DNA of 17,429 nt from Betaproteobacteria bacterium (GTDB lineage Bacteria > Pseudomonadota > Gammaproteobacteria > Burkholderiales > JAHFRG01), in the NCBI GenBank assembly GCA_023258935.1, contig JAHFRG010000024.1:1-17429 (forward strand), written 5' to 3'. A model generated the notes under the pieces. It was given only the letters and a program-made list of their open reading frames with translations, was not told the DNA's origin and searched no databases. This document shows positions 1 to 7,771 of the stretch, piece by piece (the stretch's first letter is position 1; every line of letters begins with the position of its first letter). The position numbers were made by a program, and so were the translations under genes.

Positions 1-52
1 CATTCCCGACCGCCTGTTCTGGGCACGCGAAGAAGATGAACGGCAGGATTAG
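1..52 (+). CDS. thiD: 3' end of probable thiD (hydroxymethylpyrimidine/phosphomethylpyrimidine kinase), partial
   Basis: Reading from base 2, one frame gives [16 protein letters not shown] and then TAG at 50-52. A tail of the form PDR-aromatic-W-A-R is, from memory, common at the C terminus of betaproteobacterial ThiD. That kinase phosphorylates the pyrimidine half of thiamine before ThiE uses it. The frame overlaps the start of thiE by 17 bases, as expected inside a thiamine operon. Only 16 codons are visible, so the identity rests on this short tail and on the thiE neighbour. It is a partial gene cut by the window edge. Confidence 0.45.
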   Translation, partial: IPDRLFWAREEDERQD

Positions 53-677
53 CGGTCTTTACGCCATAACTCCCGACCTGGCCGATACCCAAAAATTAAT
101 TCAGCAAGTGCGGCTGGCGCTCGAAGGAGGCACGCGCTGGCTGCAGTACCGCAACAAGAGCGCCGATCAATTACTCAGGTTGCAACAAGCAACAGCGCTG
201 ATGCGCCTATGCCGCGAGTTCGCTGTGCCGCTGATTATTAACGACAGCTTGGATGTGGCGCTTGAAATCAATGCAGACGGTGTTCATCTAGGCGCCCAAG
301 ACTGCCTGATCTCGGATGCAAAGAGCAAGCTTGGTGCAGATAAAATCATCGGCGCCTCGTGCTACGACAATCTGCAGCGCGCGCTCGAAGCCGAAACGGA
401 GGGAGCGGATTATGTGGCTCTTGGCAGTTTCTTTGCCTCCACTGTTAAACCCGAAGCAGCCAGAGCACCGTTGAAATTGTTGCGCGAAGCGAAAGAGCGA
501 CTGCGCGTACCCGTGGTAGCAGTCGGAGGAATCGATTTGCATAATGCCGGCTTGCTAATCGGCGCGGGTGCGGACGCGGTCGCGGTTATTTCCGCGCTGT
601 TCAACGCCAAAGACATTAGGGAAACAGCAAAAAGCTTTGCCGCCTTGTTTGCGGATTATCATCATGGCATCGCGTAA
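36..677 (+). CDS. thiE: Thiamine-phosphate synthase ThiE
   Basis: ThiE joins HMP-pyrophosphate to the thiazole phosphate to give thiamine phosphate in the cytosol. The 213-residue length is normal for this TIM-barrel enzyme. Visible family motifs in order are LYAITPD at the N terminus, [12 protein letters not shown] (the QYR-D/N-K pyrophosphate-binding strand), [22 protein letters not shown], the [12 protein letters not shown] loop that holds the thiazole substrate, and AVGGID followed by [12 protein letters not shown] near the C terminus. The ATG at 36 follows a purine-rich GAAGAAG stretch and lies inside the end of the preceding frame. The 3' end overlaps hemL by 14 bases, so the two are probably translationally coupled. 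Thiamine and haem genes adjoining in this way is, from memory, a common betaproteobacterial arrangement. Confidence 0.95.
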   Translation: MNGRISGLYAITPDLADTQKLIQQVRLALEGGTRWLQYRNKSADQLLRLQQATALMRLCREFAVPLIINDSLDVALEINADGVHLGAQDCLISDAKSKLGADKIIGASCYDNLQRALEAETEGADYVALGSFFASTVKPEAARAPLKLLREAKERLRVPVVAVGGIDLHNAGLLIGAGADAVAVISALFNAKDIRETAKSFAALFADYHHGIA

Positions 678-1944
678 CCAGGATTTATTCGAGCAATCGC
701 AAAAACTCATCCCAGGCGGGGTAAATTCGCCGGTACGCGCATTCAAATCCGTCGGCGGCACACCGCTTTTCATCACTCGAGGCCAAGGCGCCACGATTTG
801 GGATGCAGATGGCAAAGCTTATACAGATTATGTCGGCTCATGGGGGCCGCTGATTCTTGGCCACGCACATCCTGATATCGTCGCCGCCGTGCAGCGGGCG
901 GCTGCCGCTGGCCTGAGTTTTGGCGCGCCTACTGAAAGCGAACTGGAAATGGCGCAACTTCTGTGCAGTCTGCTGCCGTCACTACAACAAGTAAGGCTGG
1001 TGAGTTCCGGCACCGAGGCGACGATGAGCGCAATCCGCCTTGCGCGTGGCTTCACCGGCAGGAGCCGCATCCTCAAGTTTGCCGGTTGCTATCACGGCCA
1101 TGCTGACTCGTTGCTGGTCAAGGCAGGCTCGGGGGCGCTTACTTTCGGCCAGCCTGATTCCGCAGGCGTGCCTGCGGAAACCGCCGCCCTGACCCTGGTG
1201 CTCGAGTTTAACGACAGCCAAGCCCTGGAGCAGACTTTCAATAAAATGGGCAACGAAATCGCTGCGGTTATCGTAGAGCCGGTTGCCGGCAATATGAGCC
1301 TTATCAAACCCAAAACGGGATTCCTGCAGTTGCTGAGAAACCTATGCACGAAACATGGCGCGGTGCTGATTTTCGATGAAGTGATGACCGGTTTTCGCGT
1401 CGCGCTACACGGGGCGCAAGAACTTTACGGGATTGCTCCCGATCTTACTACTCTGGGCAAAATAATCGGTGGCGGCATGCCACTTGGCGCATTCGGCGGC
1501 AGGCGCGATATTATGCAATGCGTTGCCCCCGTAGGCCCGGTATATCAGGCCGGCACGCTGTCGGGTAATCCTGTGGCGGTCGCGGCGGGCTTGGCAACGC
1601 TGCGCCTGGTACAGGCCCCTGGTTTTTATGAAAGGCTCACCGCAGCTACCCAAAAACTTTGTGAAGGCCTGAGCACGGCTGCCCGGAAACACAGGATCGC
1701 ATTTTCGGCACAAGAAGTGGGCGGAATGTTCGGCATTTATTTCCGCCAAACCCCGCCGCAAAATTACGCTGAAGTCATACAATGCGACCAAACATTATTC
1801 AAACGTTTTTTTCATGCGATGCTGCAGAAAGGCGTTTATTTCGCGCCTTCTGCATTTGAAGCAGGCTTTGTATCTATAGCACACGGCGAAAAGGAAATTG
1901 CTGCAACTCTTATAGCCGCTGAACAAGTGTTTTCAAGTTTATGA
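664..1944 (+). CDS. hemL: Glutamate-1-semialdehyde 2,1-aminomutase HemL
   Basis: HemL is a PLP enzyme that converts glutamate-1-semialdehyde to 5-aminolevulinate, the C5-pathway entry to haem. From ATG 664 the protein is 426 residues, the usual family length. It starts [25 protein letters not shown], with the last part being the conserved PGGVNSPVR block. The frame is open further upstream to 568, but that extension does not look like HemL and lies wholly inside thiE, so I reject it. Key motifs are the [15 protein letters not shown] cofactor-phosphate region, CYHGHAD, the FDEVMTGFR aspartate that contacts the PLP nitrogen, and [11 protein letters not shown], whose Lys266 should form the Schiff base. 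It overlaps the end of thiE by 14 bases and converges with the cytochrome gene downstream. Confidence 0.96.
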   Translation: MASRNQDLFEQSQKLIPGGVNSPVRAFKSVGGTPLFITRGQGATIWDADGKAYTDYVGSWGPLILGHAHPDIVAAVQRAAAAGLSFGAPTESELEMAQLLCSLLPSLQQVRLVSSGTEATMSAIRLARGFTGRSRILKFAGCYHGHADSLLVKAGSGALTFGQPDSAGVPAETAALTLVLEFNDSQALEQTFNKMGNEIAAVIVEPVAGNMSLIKPKTGFLQLLRNLCTKHGAVLIFDEVMTGFRVALHGAQELYGIAPDLTTLGKIIGGGMPLGAFGGRRDIMQCVAPVGPVYQAGTLSGNPVAVAAGLATLRLVQAPGFYERLTAATQKLCEGLSTAARKHRIAFSAQEVGGMFGIYFRQTPPQNYAEVIQCDQTLFKRFFHAMLQKGVYFAPSAFEAGFVSIAHGEKEIAATLIAAEQVFSSL

Positions 1945-1965
1945 TGGTGCTCACCAAACAGTTCT

Positions 1966-1986
1966 CGGCCATAAGAATGCTGGCCG
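1966..1986. other. Small hairpin between convergent hemL and cytochrome gene
   Basis: CGGCCA at 1966-1971 and TGGCCG at 1981-1986 form a perfect 6-bp stem with a 9-base loop. It sits in the 63-bp gap between the two convergent stop codons, where a shared terminator would be expected. No T-run follows on either strand, so this is at best a weak or Rho-assisted end point. Confidence 0.25.
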
Positions 1987-2007
1987 GTAAGAAACATGTT
2001 GACAATG

Positions 2008-2622
2008 TTAATGCAACCCGGAGATGTACTCCGCTACTGCACGCATTTCCTGGTCGCTTAATTTCACAGCGATGACGCGCATCATCTTGCTGTTGTCATC
2101 GGTGCGCTCGCCGCTGCGGAAGGCTTTCAACTGTGCGAGGACATATTCCGCGTGCTGTCCGGCAAGACGCGGAAACTGGGAGGGAATACCGGCACCGTCA
2201 GGTGTATGGCAACTGGCGCATGCCGGAACTGCAGTTGCGGCATTGCCGCCACGATAGATTTTTTGTCCGAGCGCTACCAGTTCTTTATCTCTGGCACCGC
2301 CGAGTTTGGGTTTTTGCTTACTATAATAGGCTCCGAGATTTCTCATGTCATCCGGAGTAAGAGTAGCGACAATACCGCTCATCACCGCGCTCTTGCGGTC
2401 TCCTGATTTAAAACTCAGCAATTGCTTGGTAAGATATTCAGAATACTGCCCGGCAAGATTAGGGTTCGCCGGTAGCGGGCTGTTGCCGTCCGTGCCATGA
2501 CACGCAGCACACATTTGGGTCACGATTGGTTGCGCTTTTGCCTTATCACCTTGTGCTGCATTGGCGGTGACTGCCGAATACAACATCCCTGCTGCAGCAA
2601 GCAGCACCATAGTTTGCTTCAT
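2008..2622 (-). CDS. Di-haem cytochrome c4-type protein, periplasmic
   Basis: This is a 204-residue exported c-type cytochrome with two haem domains, each about 90 residues, matching cytochrome c4. The N terminus (MKQTMVLLAAAGMLYSAV...) is a Sec signal peptide with likely cleavage after ANA near residue 22. Haem-binding CxxCH motifs are CAACH at 38-42 and CASCH at 135-139. The likely axial methionines are Met81 and Met181, placed equivalently in the two halves. Cytochrome c4 usually carries electrons from the bc1 complex towards a terminal oxidase or other periplasmic acceptor. The gene is divergent from engB, an arrangement also seen for c4 genes in Pseudomonas and relatives. Databases may call it cytochrome c553. 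The specific redox partner cannot be read from the sequence. Confidence 0.92.
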   Translation of the reverse strand: MKQTMVLLAAAGMLYSAVTANAAQGDKAKAQPIVTQMCAACHGTDGNSPLPANPNLAGQYSEYLTKQLLSFKSGDRKSAVMSGIVATLTPDDMRNLGAYYSKQKPKLGGARDKELVALGQKIYRGGNAATAVPACASCHTPDGAGIPSQFPRLAGQHAEYVLAQLKAFRSGERTDDNSKMMRVIAVKLSDQEMRAVAEYISGLH

Positions 2623-2669
2623 ATTTAGAATTAGCTCTTTGACAAATGCTGTGCGAACAAGCTGCCCAT

Positions 2670-2678
2670 TTTATATCA
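2670..2678 (-). promoter_or_regulatory. Probable extended -10 element for the cytochrome gene
   Basis: On the minus strand TGATATAAA matches an extended -10 (TGnTATAAT) at all but the last base. It would start transcription near 2663, leaving a leader of about 40 bases before the ATG at 2622. No good -35 is visible, which an extended -10 can tolerate. Confidence 0.4.
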
Positions 2679-2727
2679 GCTATTATCAATCGTGCTACTT
2701 GTTAACCTCATTATGCCGACTTAATTC

Positions 2728-3393
2728 ATGTCTTTGTTTCAGCATGCCGTCTTCTTTACTTCAGTCGCCGACTGGCGCGACCTGCCCACGCCAGAAGGTG
2801 AGGAAATCGCATTTGCCGGTCGCTCCAATGCTGGAAAGTCTAGTGCAATAAATGCGCTTGCCAAGCGTAAACGACTTGCTTTCATCTCTAAATTACCCGG
2901 GCGTACTCAGCAAATCAATTTTTTCAGCTTGGGAAATGGGCGTTATCTTGTGGACCTACCGGGTTATGGCTACGCCAAAGTTCCTGTAACCATACGGCAA
3001 CATTGGGAAACGCTTTTAAGTAAGTATTTGCAAACAAGAAAAAAATTGCGTGGATTGGTACTAATCATGGATGCTCGGCATCCTATCACGACGCTGGATA
3101 AACAAATGCTGGACTGGTTCCTGCCCACCGGGAAACCAGTGCATATTCTTCTCAGTAAAGCCGATAAACTAAACAAACAGCAGGCAAATAATTCTCTTCA
3201 CCACGTTACTGAAACCTTATCTCTATGTCATCACCAATGCACGGTGCAGCTTTTTTCGAGTGTCTCCAAAATTGGGCTTGATGAAGCCGAAGCTGCCATC
3301 GCAGCTTGGTTTGGCCCAAGTTTAGCGGCAGTTTCAAAAATAAAAAACCCCCGGTTAAAGGGGAGCAAACCGGGGGTAAAACGCCTTAAATAG
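2728..3393 (+). CDS. engB: Ribosome-biogenesis GTPase EngB (YihA/YsxC)
   Basis: EngB is a small essential GTPase that helps assemble the large ribosomal subunit. The 221-residue protein has the full motif set: G1 GRSNAGKS at 31-38, the G2-region PGRTQ at 57-61, G3 DLPGYG at 76-81, G4 SKAD at 143-146 (usually TKAD, a conservative change), and a G5-like FSSV at 176-179. The start [20 protein letters not shown] is typical of the family, though no clear Shine-Dalgarno precedes ATG 2728. The basic C-terminal tail is encoded by DNA that also forms the terminator hairpin of a probable antisense small RNA. The TAG stop at 3391-3393 lies in the loop of another hairpin. The gene is divergent from the cytochrome gene. 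Confidence 0.96.
   Translation: MSLFQHAVFFTSVADWRDLPTPEGEEIAFAGRSNAGKSSAINALAKRKRLAFISKLPGRTQQINFFSLGNGRYLVDLPGYGYAKVPVTIRQHWETLLSKYLQTRKKLRGLVLIMDARHPITTLDKQMLDWFLPTGKPVHILLSKADKLNKQQANNSLHHVTETLSLCHHQCTVQLFSSVSKIGLDEAEAAIAAWFGPSLAAVSKIKNPRLKGSKPGVKRLK
3336..3377 (-). terminator. Intrinsic terminator on the minus strand, inside the 3' end of engB
   Basis: A perfect 10-bp stem pairs 3347-3356 with 3368-3377 around an 11-base loop. On the minus strand it is followed by a T-run of five to six, one A, and five more T (down to 3336). On the plus strand only TAAAACG follows the stem, so the signal serves minus-strand transcription. The only source for such a transcript is the engB-hemB gap. Confidence 0.82.
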
Positions 3394-3450
3394 GATTAAG
3401 GCACCCGCTCAGGGAGGAGAGGCGGGAGACGATAAACACCGTCTGTTAAT
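3336..3450 (-). ncRNA. Candidate minus-strand small RNA with CCUCC anti-Shine-Dalgarno loop
   Basis: Read on the minus strand, this stretch folds into four consecutive hairpins. They are a 5-bp stem (3427-3431 with 3440-3444), a CCCGC/GCGGG stem (3404-3408 with 3422-3426), a 7-bp stem (3383-3389 with 3396-3402), and a 10-bp terminator stem (3347-3356 with 3368-3377) followed by a U-tract. The second loop reads CUCUCCUCCCUGA and contains CCUCC, the same word as the anti-Shine-Dalgarno of 16S rRNA. The terminator loop UGCUCCCCUUU is also C/U-rich. No minus-strand reading frame explains the terminator, so I infer a non-coding RNA of about 110-150 nt. From memory, Rfam has a family of betaproteobacterial 'toxic small RNAs' with anti-SD loops that this may match. 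The 5' end is uncertain and the promoter should lie in AT-rich DNA around 3450-3550. The last 58 bases lie antisense to engB. Confidence 0.6.
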
Positions 3451-3487
3451 AAGATTATTAGTCAATGCTATAAGTTCCATTTGCCGC

Positions 3488-3511
3488 GATAAAATTATCG
3501 TTATTATTATC
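3488..3511. promoter_or_regulatory. Fur-box-like array between the small RNA and hemB
   Basis: Four contiguous 6-bp units match the Fur hexamer (GATAAT or its complement ATTATC) at 5, 6, 4 and 6 of 6 positions. The two perfect units, at 3494-3499 and 3506-3511, are spaced exactly one hexamer apart. The 19-bp Fur consensus is built from such hexamers. The site lies upstream of both the minus-strand small RNA and the plus-strand hemB. The surrounding DNA is AT-rich, which raises the chance of a coincidental match. Confidence 0.38.
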
Positions 3512-3566
3512 AATAGGCTATAACTCAAAACCTGGTCTTAATGATAAATATATAAGCCTTGTATGA

Positions 3567-4652
<1,086 letters not shown>

Positions 4653-4662
4653 AACACGGCGC

Positions 4663-5271
4663 TCAAACCTGCTGCAATAGGTTCTTCACTATCTCGGCTC
4701 TGGCTCGTTCGATGGGTTTCCCATCTATTGAAGTCTTAAGCGCGTGCCGCTGGTCGTTAGTGGAAAAAACCGCGATCTTCACCTCCGCCTCATCGCTTTC
4801 TAAGGTCAAGATCGGAATCACATGCCAAGCATCGCCGACATACATACGTTTTTCCGCTCTTCGGTAAGATATTTGATGATTCAATAAAAATAGTTCTACG
4901 TCCTTGATGCTGTCCACAAATAGCTGCAAGTTGACATCGGAATGCCTGCCTGCAGTGCCCGAGAGCACCGAACCAGTAAGATGCGGATTAAAACTTTTAA
5001 GCAGCTGCATTATCGCAAGCGCATGCTTGCGCAAATGCGTGAGAACGGCGCGTTGTTCGTCACCTTGATAGAGCCCCTGATACGTCCGCAGTGCCTGCTC
5101 CACTTCCTCGTTGGTGGGAAGCTCGCGCAGATCGGAAGCTCCGGCTTGACGCGCCGCTTTGCGTTTTGCCAAGGCAAAGTCAGTTATGCCGTCGTTGGCC
5201 ATCAGGCGCGCTGCTTGGTGAGCAATGTGCTTACGCAGGTGTTGTCGCTTTGGGCCAGAATCTCTCGGCAT
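4663..5271 (-). CDS. Uncharacterised protein with degenerate nucleotidyltransferase-like motif
   Basis: The function is unknown. The 202-residue soluble protein has a helical, basic N-terminal half (about 1-95) and a C-terminal half resembling the polymerase-beta nucleotidyltransferase fold. The helix-turn motif GSVLSGTAGRHSDVNLQLF at 100-118 matches the family form GS...G...SD-x-D-L, but the second catalytic acid is Asn114. The later strand that usually supplies the third acid reads EVKIAVF with no aspartate. This suggests a non-catalytic relative. Similar betaproteobacterial proteins are, as I recall, sometimes labelled 'UDP-N-acetylmuramate-alanine ligase', which nothing here supports. A GTG three codons upstream (5280) is an alternative start, only 3 bp from the mrcA stop. 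I prefer the ATG, but neither has a strong ribosome site. Probable operon with mrcA. Confidence 0.8.
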   Translation of the reverse strand: MPRDSGPKRQHLRKHIAHQAARLMANDGITDFALAKRKAARQAGASDLRELPTNEEVEQALRTYQGLYQGDEQRAVLTHLRKHALAIMQLLKSFNPHLTGSVLSGTAGRHSDVNLQLFVDSIKDVELFLLNHQISYRRAEKRMYVGDAWHVIPILTLESDEAEVKIAVFSTNDQRHALKTSIDGKPIERARAEIVKNLLQQV

Positions 5272-5283
5272 TATGTCCACTGC

Positions 5284-7620
5284 CTAAAACAACTGGTTCT
5301 TGATTTCTTCCGCAGGTCGGCCCGTATTAAGCGGGGATCCGCCGAAGCTATATTCCTGTTCAGGGGGCAGATTTTCCTGATAAAAATATTCAATGATGCC
5401 ATCTTTGTTTTCCGGGTCCCGCAAACCAGTATCAGGGTTGATTTTCGCAGTAATCACACCATCCGGTGCTGAATATTTTGCTTCAGGCACGCCTTTCAGT
5501 ACCTTGCCCATATAGGCCATCCAGATCGGTAACGCGGCTACTGCGCCGGTTTCATGCTCCCCAAGACTATGGGGCTGATCAAAACCTATCCAAACCACTC
5601 CTACTATAGTGGGTTGAAAACCATCAAACCAAGCATCCACGTTTTCATTTGTGGTGCCAGTTTTGCCTGCCAAATCCTTGCGCTTAAGTTCCATCGCGCG
5701 CACCCCTGTTCCTTGACGGATCACGTCTTGCATCATAGTGGTCATGATAAAAGCATTGCGCGCATCAATCACCCGCTGTGCTCCTTCTCCCGGGCGTTCT
5801 GGTTTGGCCTGTGCCAGCAGATTGCCACGCTCGTCCAGAATGCGCTCGATATAATAGGGCGAAATTCGATACCCACCATTGGCGAACACTGCGTATCCAG
5901 CCGCCATCTGCAAAGGGGTAGCAGTTCCCGCGCCTAGCGCCATCGTCAAATAAGGTGGATGACGCGATGGATCGAACCCGAAACGTGTAAGGTAATCCTG
6001 AGCATACTGCGGGGTAATGGCTTGCAAAATACGCACTGAAACAAGGTTTTTGGATTTGGCTAAAGCAGTGCGTAGCCGGATCGGCCCAGAATATTCATTA
6101 TCGAAGTTCCTTGGTTCCCAATCCTGGTTTCCCGTTTGAGCAGGATCCACCACTAGAGGGGCGTCATTGATCACCGTAGCCGGGGTAAATCCTTTTTCCA
6201 GTGCAGCGGAATAAATAAACGGCTTGAAACTTGAGCCGGGCTGGCGAAAAGCCTGGGTGACATGATTAAATTTATTGCGGTTGAAGTCAAAACCCCCAAC
6301 CAGCGCTCCAATCGCTCCATCATTCGGATTCAATGACACCAGCGCGGCCTCTTCAGCCGGCAGCTGCGTGATCTGCCACTGATCCCTTTCATCTTTTTGC
6401 AGGCGAATTAGCGTTCCCCTGCGGATACGCTGGTTCGGCCTGATTTTTTCAGCAATATTTTTCTGCACATACTTGAGCCTCTCGCCGCTGATTTCCACTA
6501 ATTCTCCGCCCTTGCGGTAGGCCTTCACCAATTTCTGACTCGCCTCCAAAACCACTGCCGGTATGAGATCATCGCTTTCGCTCACGTCTGAAAGCGCATC
6601 TTCAATGATATCCTCTGCCTCGGCTGGGTCCCGCGGCAACTCGATATACCCTTCCGGGCCACGGTAGCCCTGGCGCCTGTCGTATTCGAGCAAACCCTTG
6701 CGCAGCGCGGCATAAGCAGCGTCCTGATGGGATTTAAGCAGCGTGGTATAAACATTGAAGCCTTTAGTATAAGCTTCATCTTGGTAGCGCTCGTACATGG
6801 CTTGGCGCACCATTTCAGCAACATATTCGCCTTTCACCGCGAATTCCTGCTGCTCTTGCTTCACCACCACAGGCTGCTTGTCTGCGACTCGGAATTCTTC
6901 CTCACTAATCAACTTGAGCTCCTGCATGCGCCGCAGCACGTATTGTTGGCGCTGCTTGGCGCGTTTCGGATTGACCATCGGGTTATAACGCGAGGGTGCT
7001 TTCGGCAAACCGGCAAGCATGGCTATTTCCCCAAGGTTTAATTTGTTCAGAGGTTTGCCAAAATAAACCTGAGCGGCAGCGGCGAAGCCATAGGCACGCT
7101 GTCCAAGATAGATCTGGTTGATGTACAACTCGAGGATCTGATCTTTGCTTAAATTATTTTCAATCTTGAAGGCAAGCAGTGCCTCACTGAATTTGCGCGC
7201 CAGAGTTTTTTCCTTGGAAAGGAAAAAATTACGCGCTACCTGCATAGTGATGGTGCTCGCCCCCTGACGGGCGGCCCCTGAAGAAAAATTGGAATAGGCG
7301 GCGCGCAACACCCCAAGGTAATCCACGCCGCCATGCTGGTAAAAGCGCTCGTCTTCGGCAGCCAGTATCGCCTGCAGCATTAACTTCGGCATAGTTTCTA
7401 TTTTTACTAGGTTACGCCGCTCCTCGCCAAATTCCCCGATCAAATAACCATCGGCGGTATATACCCGCAACGGTATTTTAGGCTGGTAATCGGTCAGCAT
7501 TTCCAATGAAGGCAGGCTGGGATAGGCGGTGATCGCGGCAAAAACTATAAGCAACGCCCCAAGAAGGCCTAAACCAAGTGCTGCGAACAACAGGTAGCCT
7601 AGCCAGCGGACAAACATCAT
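5284..7620 (-). CDS. mrcA: Penicillin-binding protein 1A, bifunctional glycosyltransferase/transpeptidase
   Basis: This 778-residue class A PBP polymerises glycan strands and cross-links peptides on the outer face of the inner membrane. One N-terminal membrane anchor lies at about residues 5-29. The GT51 glycosyltransferase domain follows, with catalytic Glu89 in AAEDERFYQHGGVD and the GASTITMQVARN motif. A linker/OB-like region covers roughly residues 310-430. The transpeptidase domain has all three active-site motifs: SSFK with nucleophile Ser463 and Lys466, SKN at 523-525, and KTGT at 653-656. It is divergent from pilM, an arrangement conserved in many beta- and gammaproteobacteria. A second ATG directly follows the first, so the start could be one codon later. 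The nucleotidyltransferase-like gene lies directly downstream. Confidence 0.96.
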   Translation of the reverse strand: MMFVRWLGYLLFAALGLGLLGALLIVFAAITAYPSLPSLEMLTDYQPKIPLRVYTADGYLIGEFGEERRNLVKIETMPKLMLQAILAAEDERFYQHGGVDYLGVLRAAYSNFSSGAARQGASTITMQVARNFFLSKEKTLARKFSEALLAFKIENNLSKDQILELYINQIYLGQRAYGFAAAAQVYFGKPLNKLNLGEIAMLAGLPKAPSRYNPMVNPKRAKQRQQYVLRRMQELKLISEEEFRVADKQPVVVKQEQQEFAVKGEYVAEMVRQAMYERYQDEAYTKGFNVYTTLLKSHQDAAYAALRKGLLEYDRRQGYRGPEGYIELPRDPAEAEDIIEDALSDVSESDDLIPAVVLEASQKLVKAYRKGGELVEISGERLKYVQKNIAEKIRPNQRIRRGTLIRLQKDERDQWQITQLPAEEAALVSLNPNDGAIGALVGGFDFNRNKFNHVTQAFRQPGSSFKPFIYSAALEKGFTPATVINDAPLVVDPAQTGNQDWEPRNFDNEYSGPIRLRTALAKSKNLVSVRILQAITPQYAQDYLTRFGFDPSRHPPYLTMALGAGTATPLQMAAGYAVFANGGYRISPYYIERILDERGNLLAQAKPERPGEGAQRVIDARNAFIMTTMMQDVIRQGTGVRAMELKRKDLAGKTGTTNENVDAWFDGFQPTIVGVVWIGFDQPHSLGEHETGAVAALPIWMAYMGKVLKGVPEAKYSAPDGVITAKINPDTGLRDPENKDGIIEYFYQENLPPEQEYSFGGSPLNTGRPAEEIKNQLF

Positions 7621-7661
7621 AAGGTTTTCTTCTAAAAGGTAAGTTTTTTGAAATGTTGGGA

Positions 7662-7667
7662 ATTATA
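7662..7667 (-). promoter_or_regulatory. -10 hexamer for mrcA
   Basis: TATAAT on the minus strand at 7667-7662 is a perfect -10. It would start transcription near 7655 and give a leader of about 35 bases to the ATG at 7620. The -35 region at 17-bp spacing is a poor match. Confidence 0.45.
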
Positions 7668-7702
7668 GGCGTACTAGGACGCGAAAGAAATTTGTGAAAA
7701 AA

Positions 7703-7720
7703 TTACTTTACTTACTTTAG
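7703..7720. repeat. 9-bp tandem direct repeat in the mrcA/pilM divergent gap
   Basis: TTACTTTA occurs twice at 9-bp spacing, at 7703-7710 and 7712-7719. It lies between the divergent genes, about 50 bp upstream of the probable mrcA start point and about 60 bp upstream of pilM. The rest of the 151-bp gap is AT-rich. A second minus-strand TATAAT at 7750-7745 could be another mrcA promoter. I see no convincing pilM promoter. Confidence 0.4.
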
Positions 7721-7771
7721 GCTTGTTGCTAGCATTTAATGTAAATTATATGTATTGTCTCTAACCAGTCT

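Noticed and set aside
568..663. 32-codon upstream extension of hemL
   Set aside because: It lies inside thiE. HemL proteins begin shortly before the PGGVNSPVR block, which fits ATG 664.
2639..2644. Perfect TTGACA as an engB -35
   Set aside because: No -10-like hexamer occurs 15-19 bp downstream. The AT-rich hexamers come about 10 bp too late.
3347..3377. The 10-bp hairpin as the engB terminator
   Set aside because: It lies before the engB stop codon, and on the plus strand it is followed by TAAAACG, not a T-run. The U-tract is on the minus strand.
3409..3445. Plus-strand AGGGAGGAG as a ribosome site for a small ORF after engB
   Set aside because: No ATG, GTG or TTG at proper spacing opens a frame of useful length. 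The purine run is better explained as the complement of the C/U-rich loop on the minus strand.
4942..5472. 176-residue open frame on the plus strand
   Set aside because: It spans the opposite strand of two minus-strand genes (the nucleotidyltransferase-like gene and the mrcA end), and its product resembles nothing.
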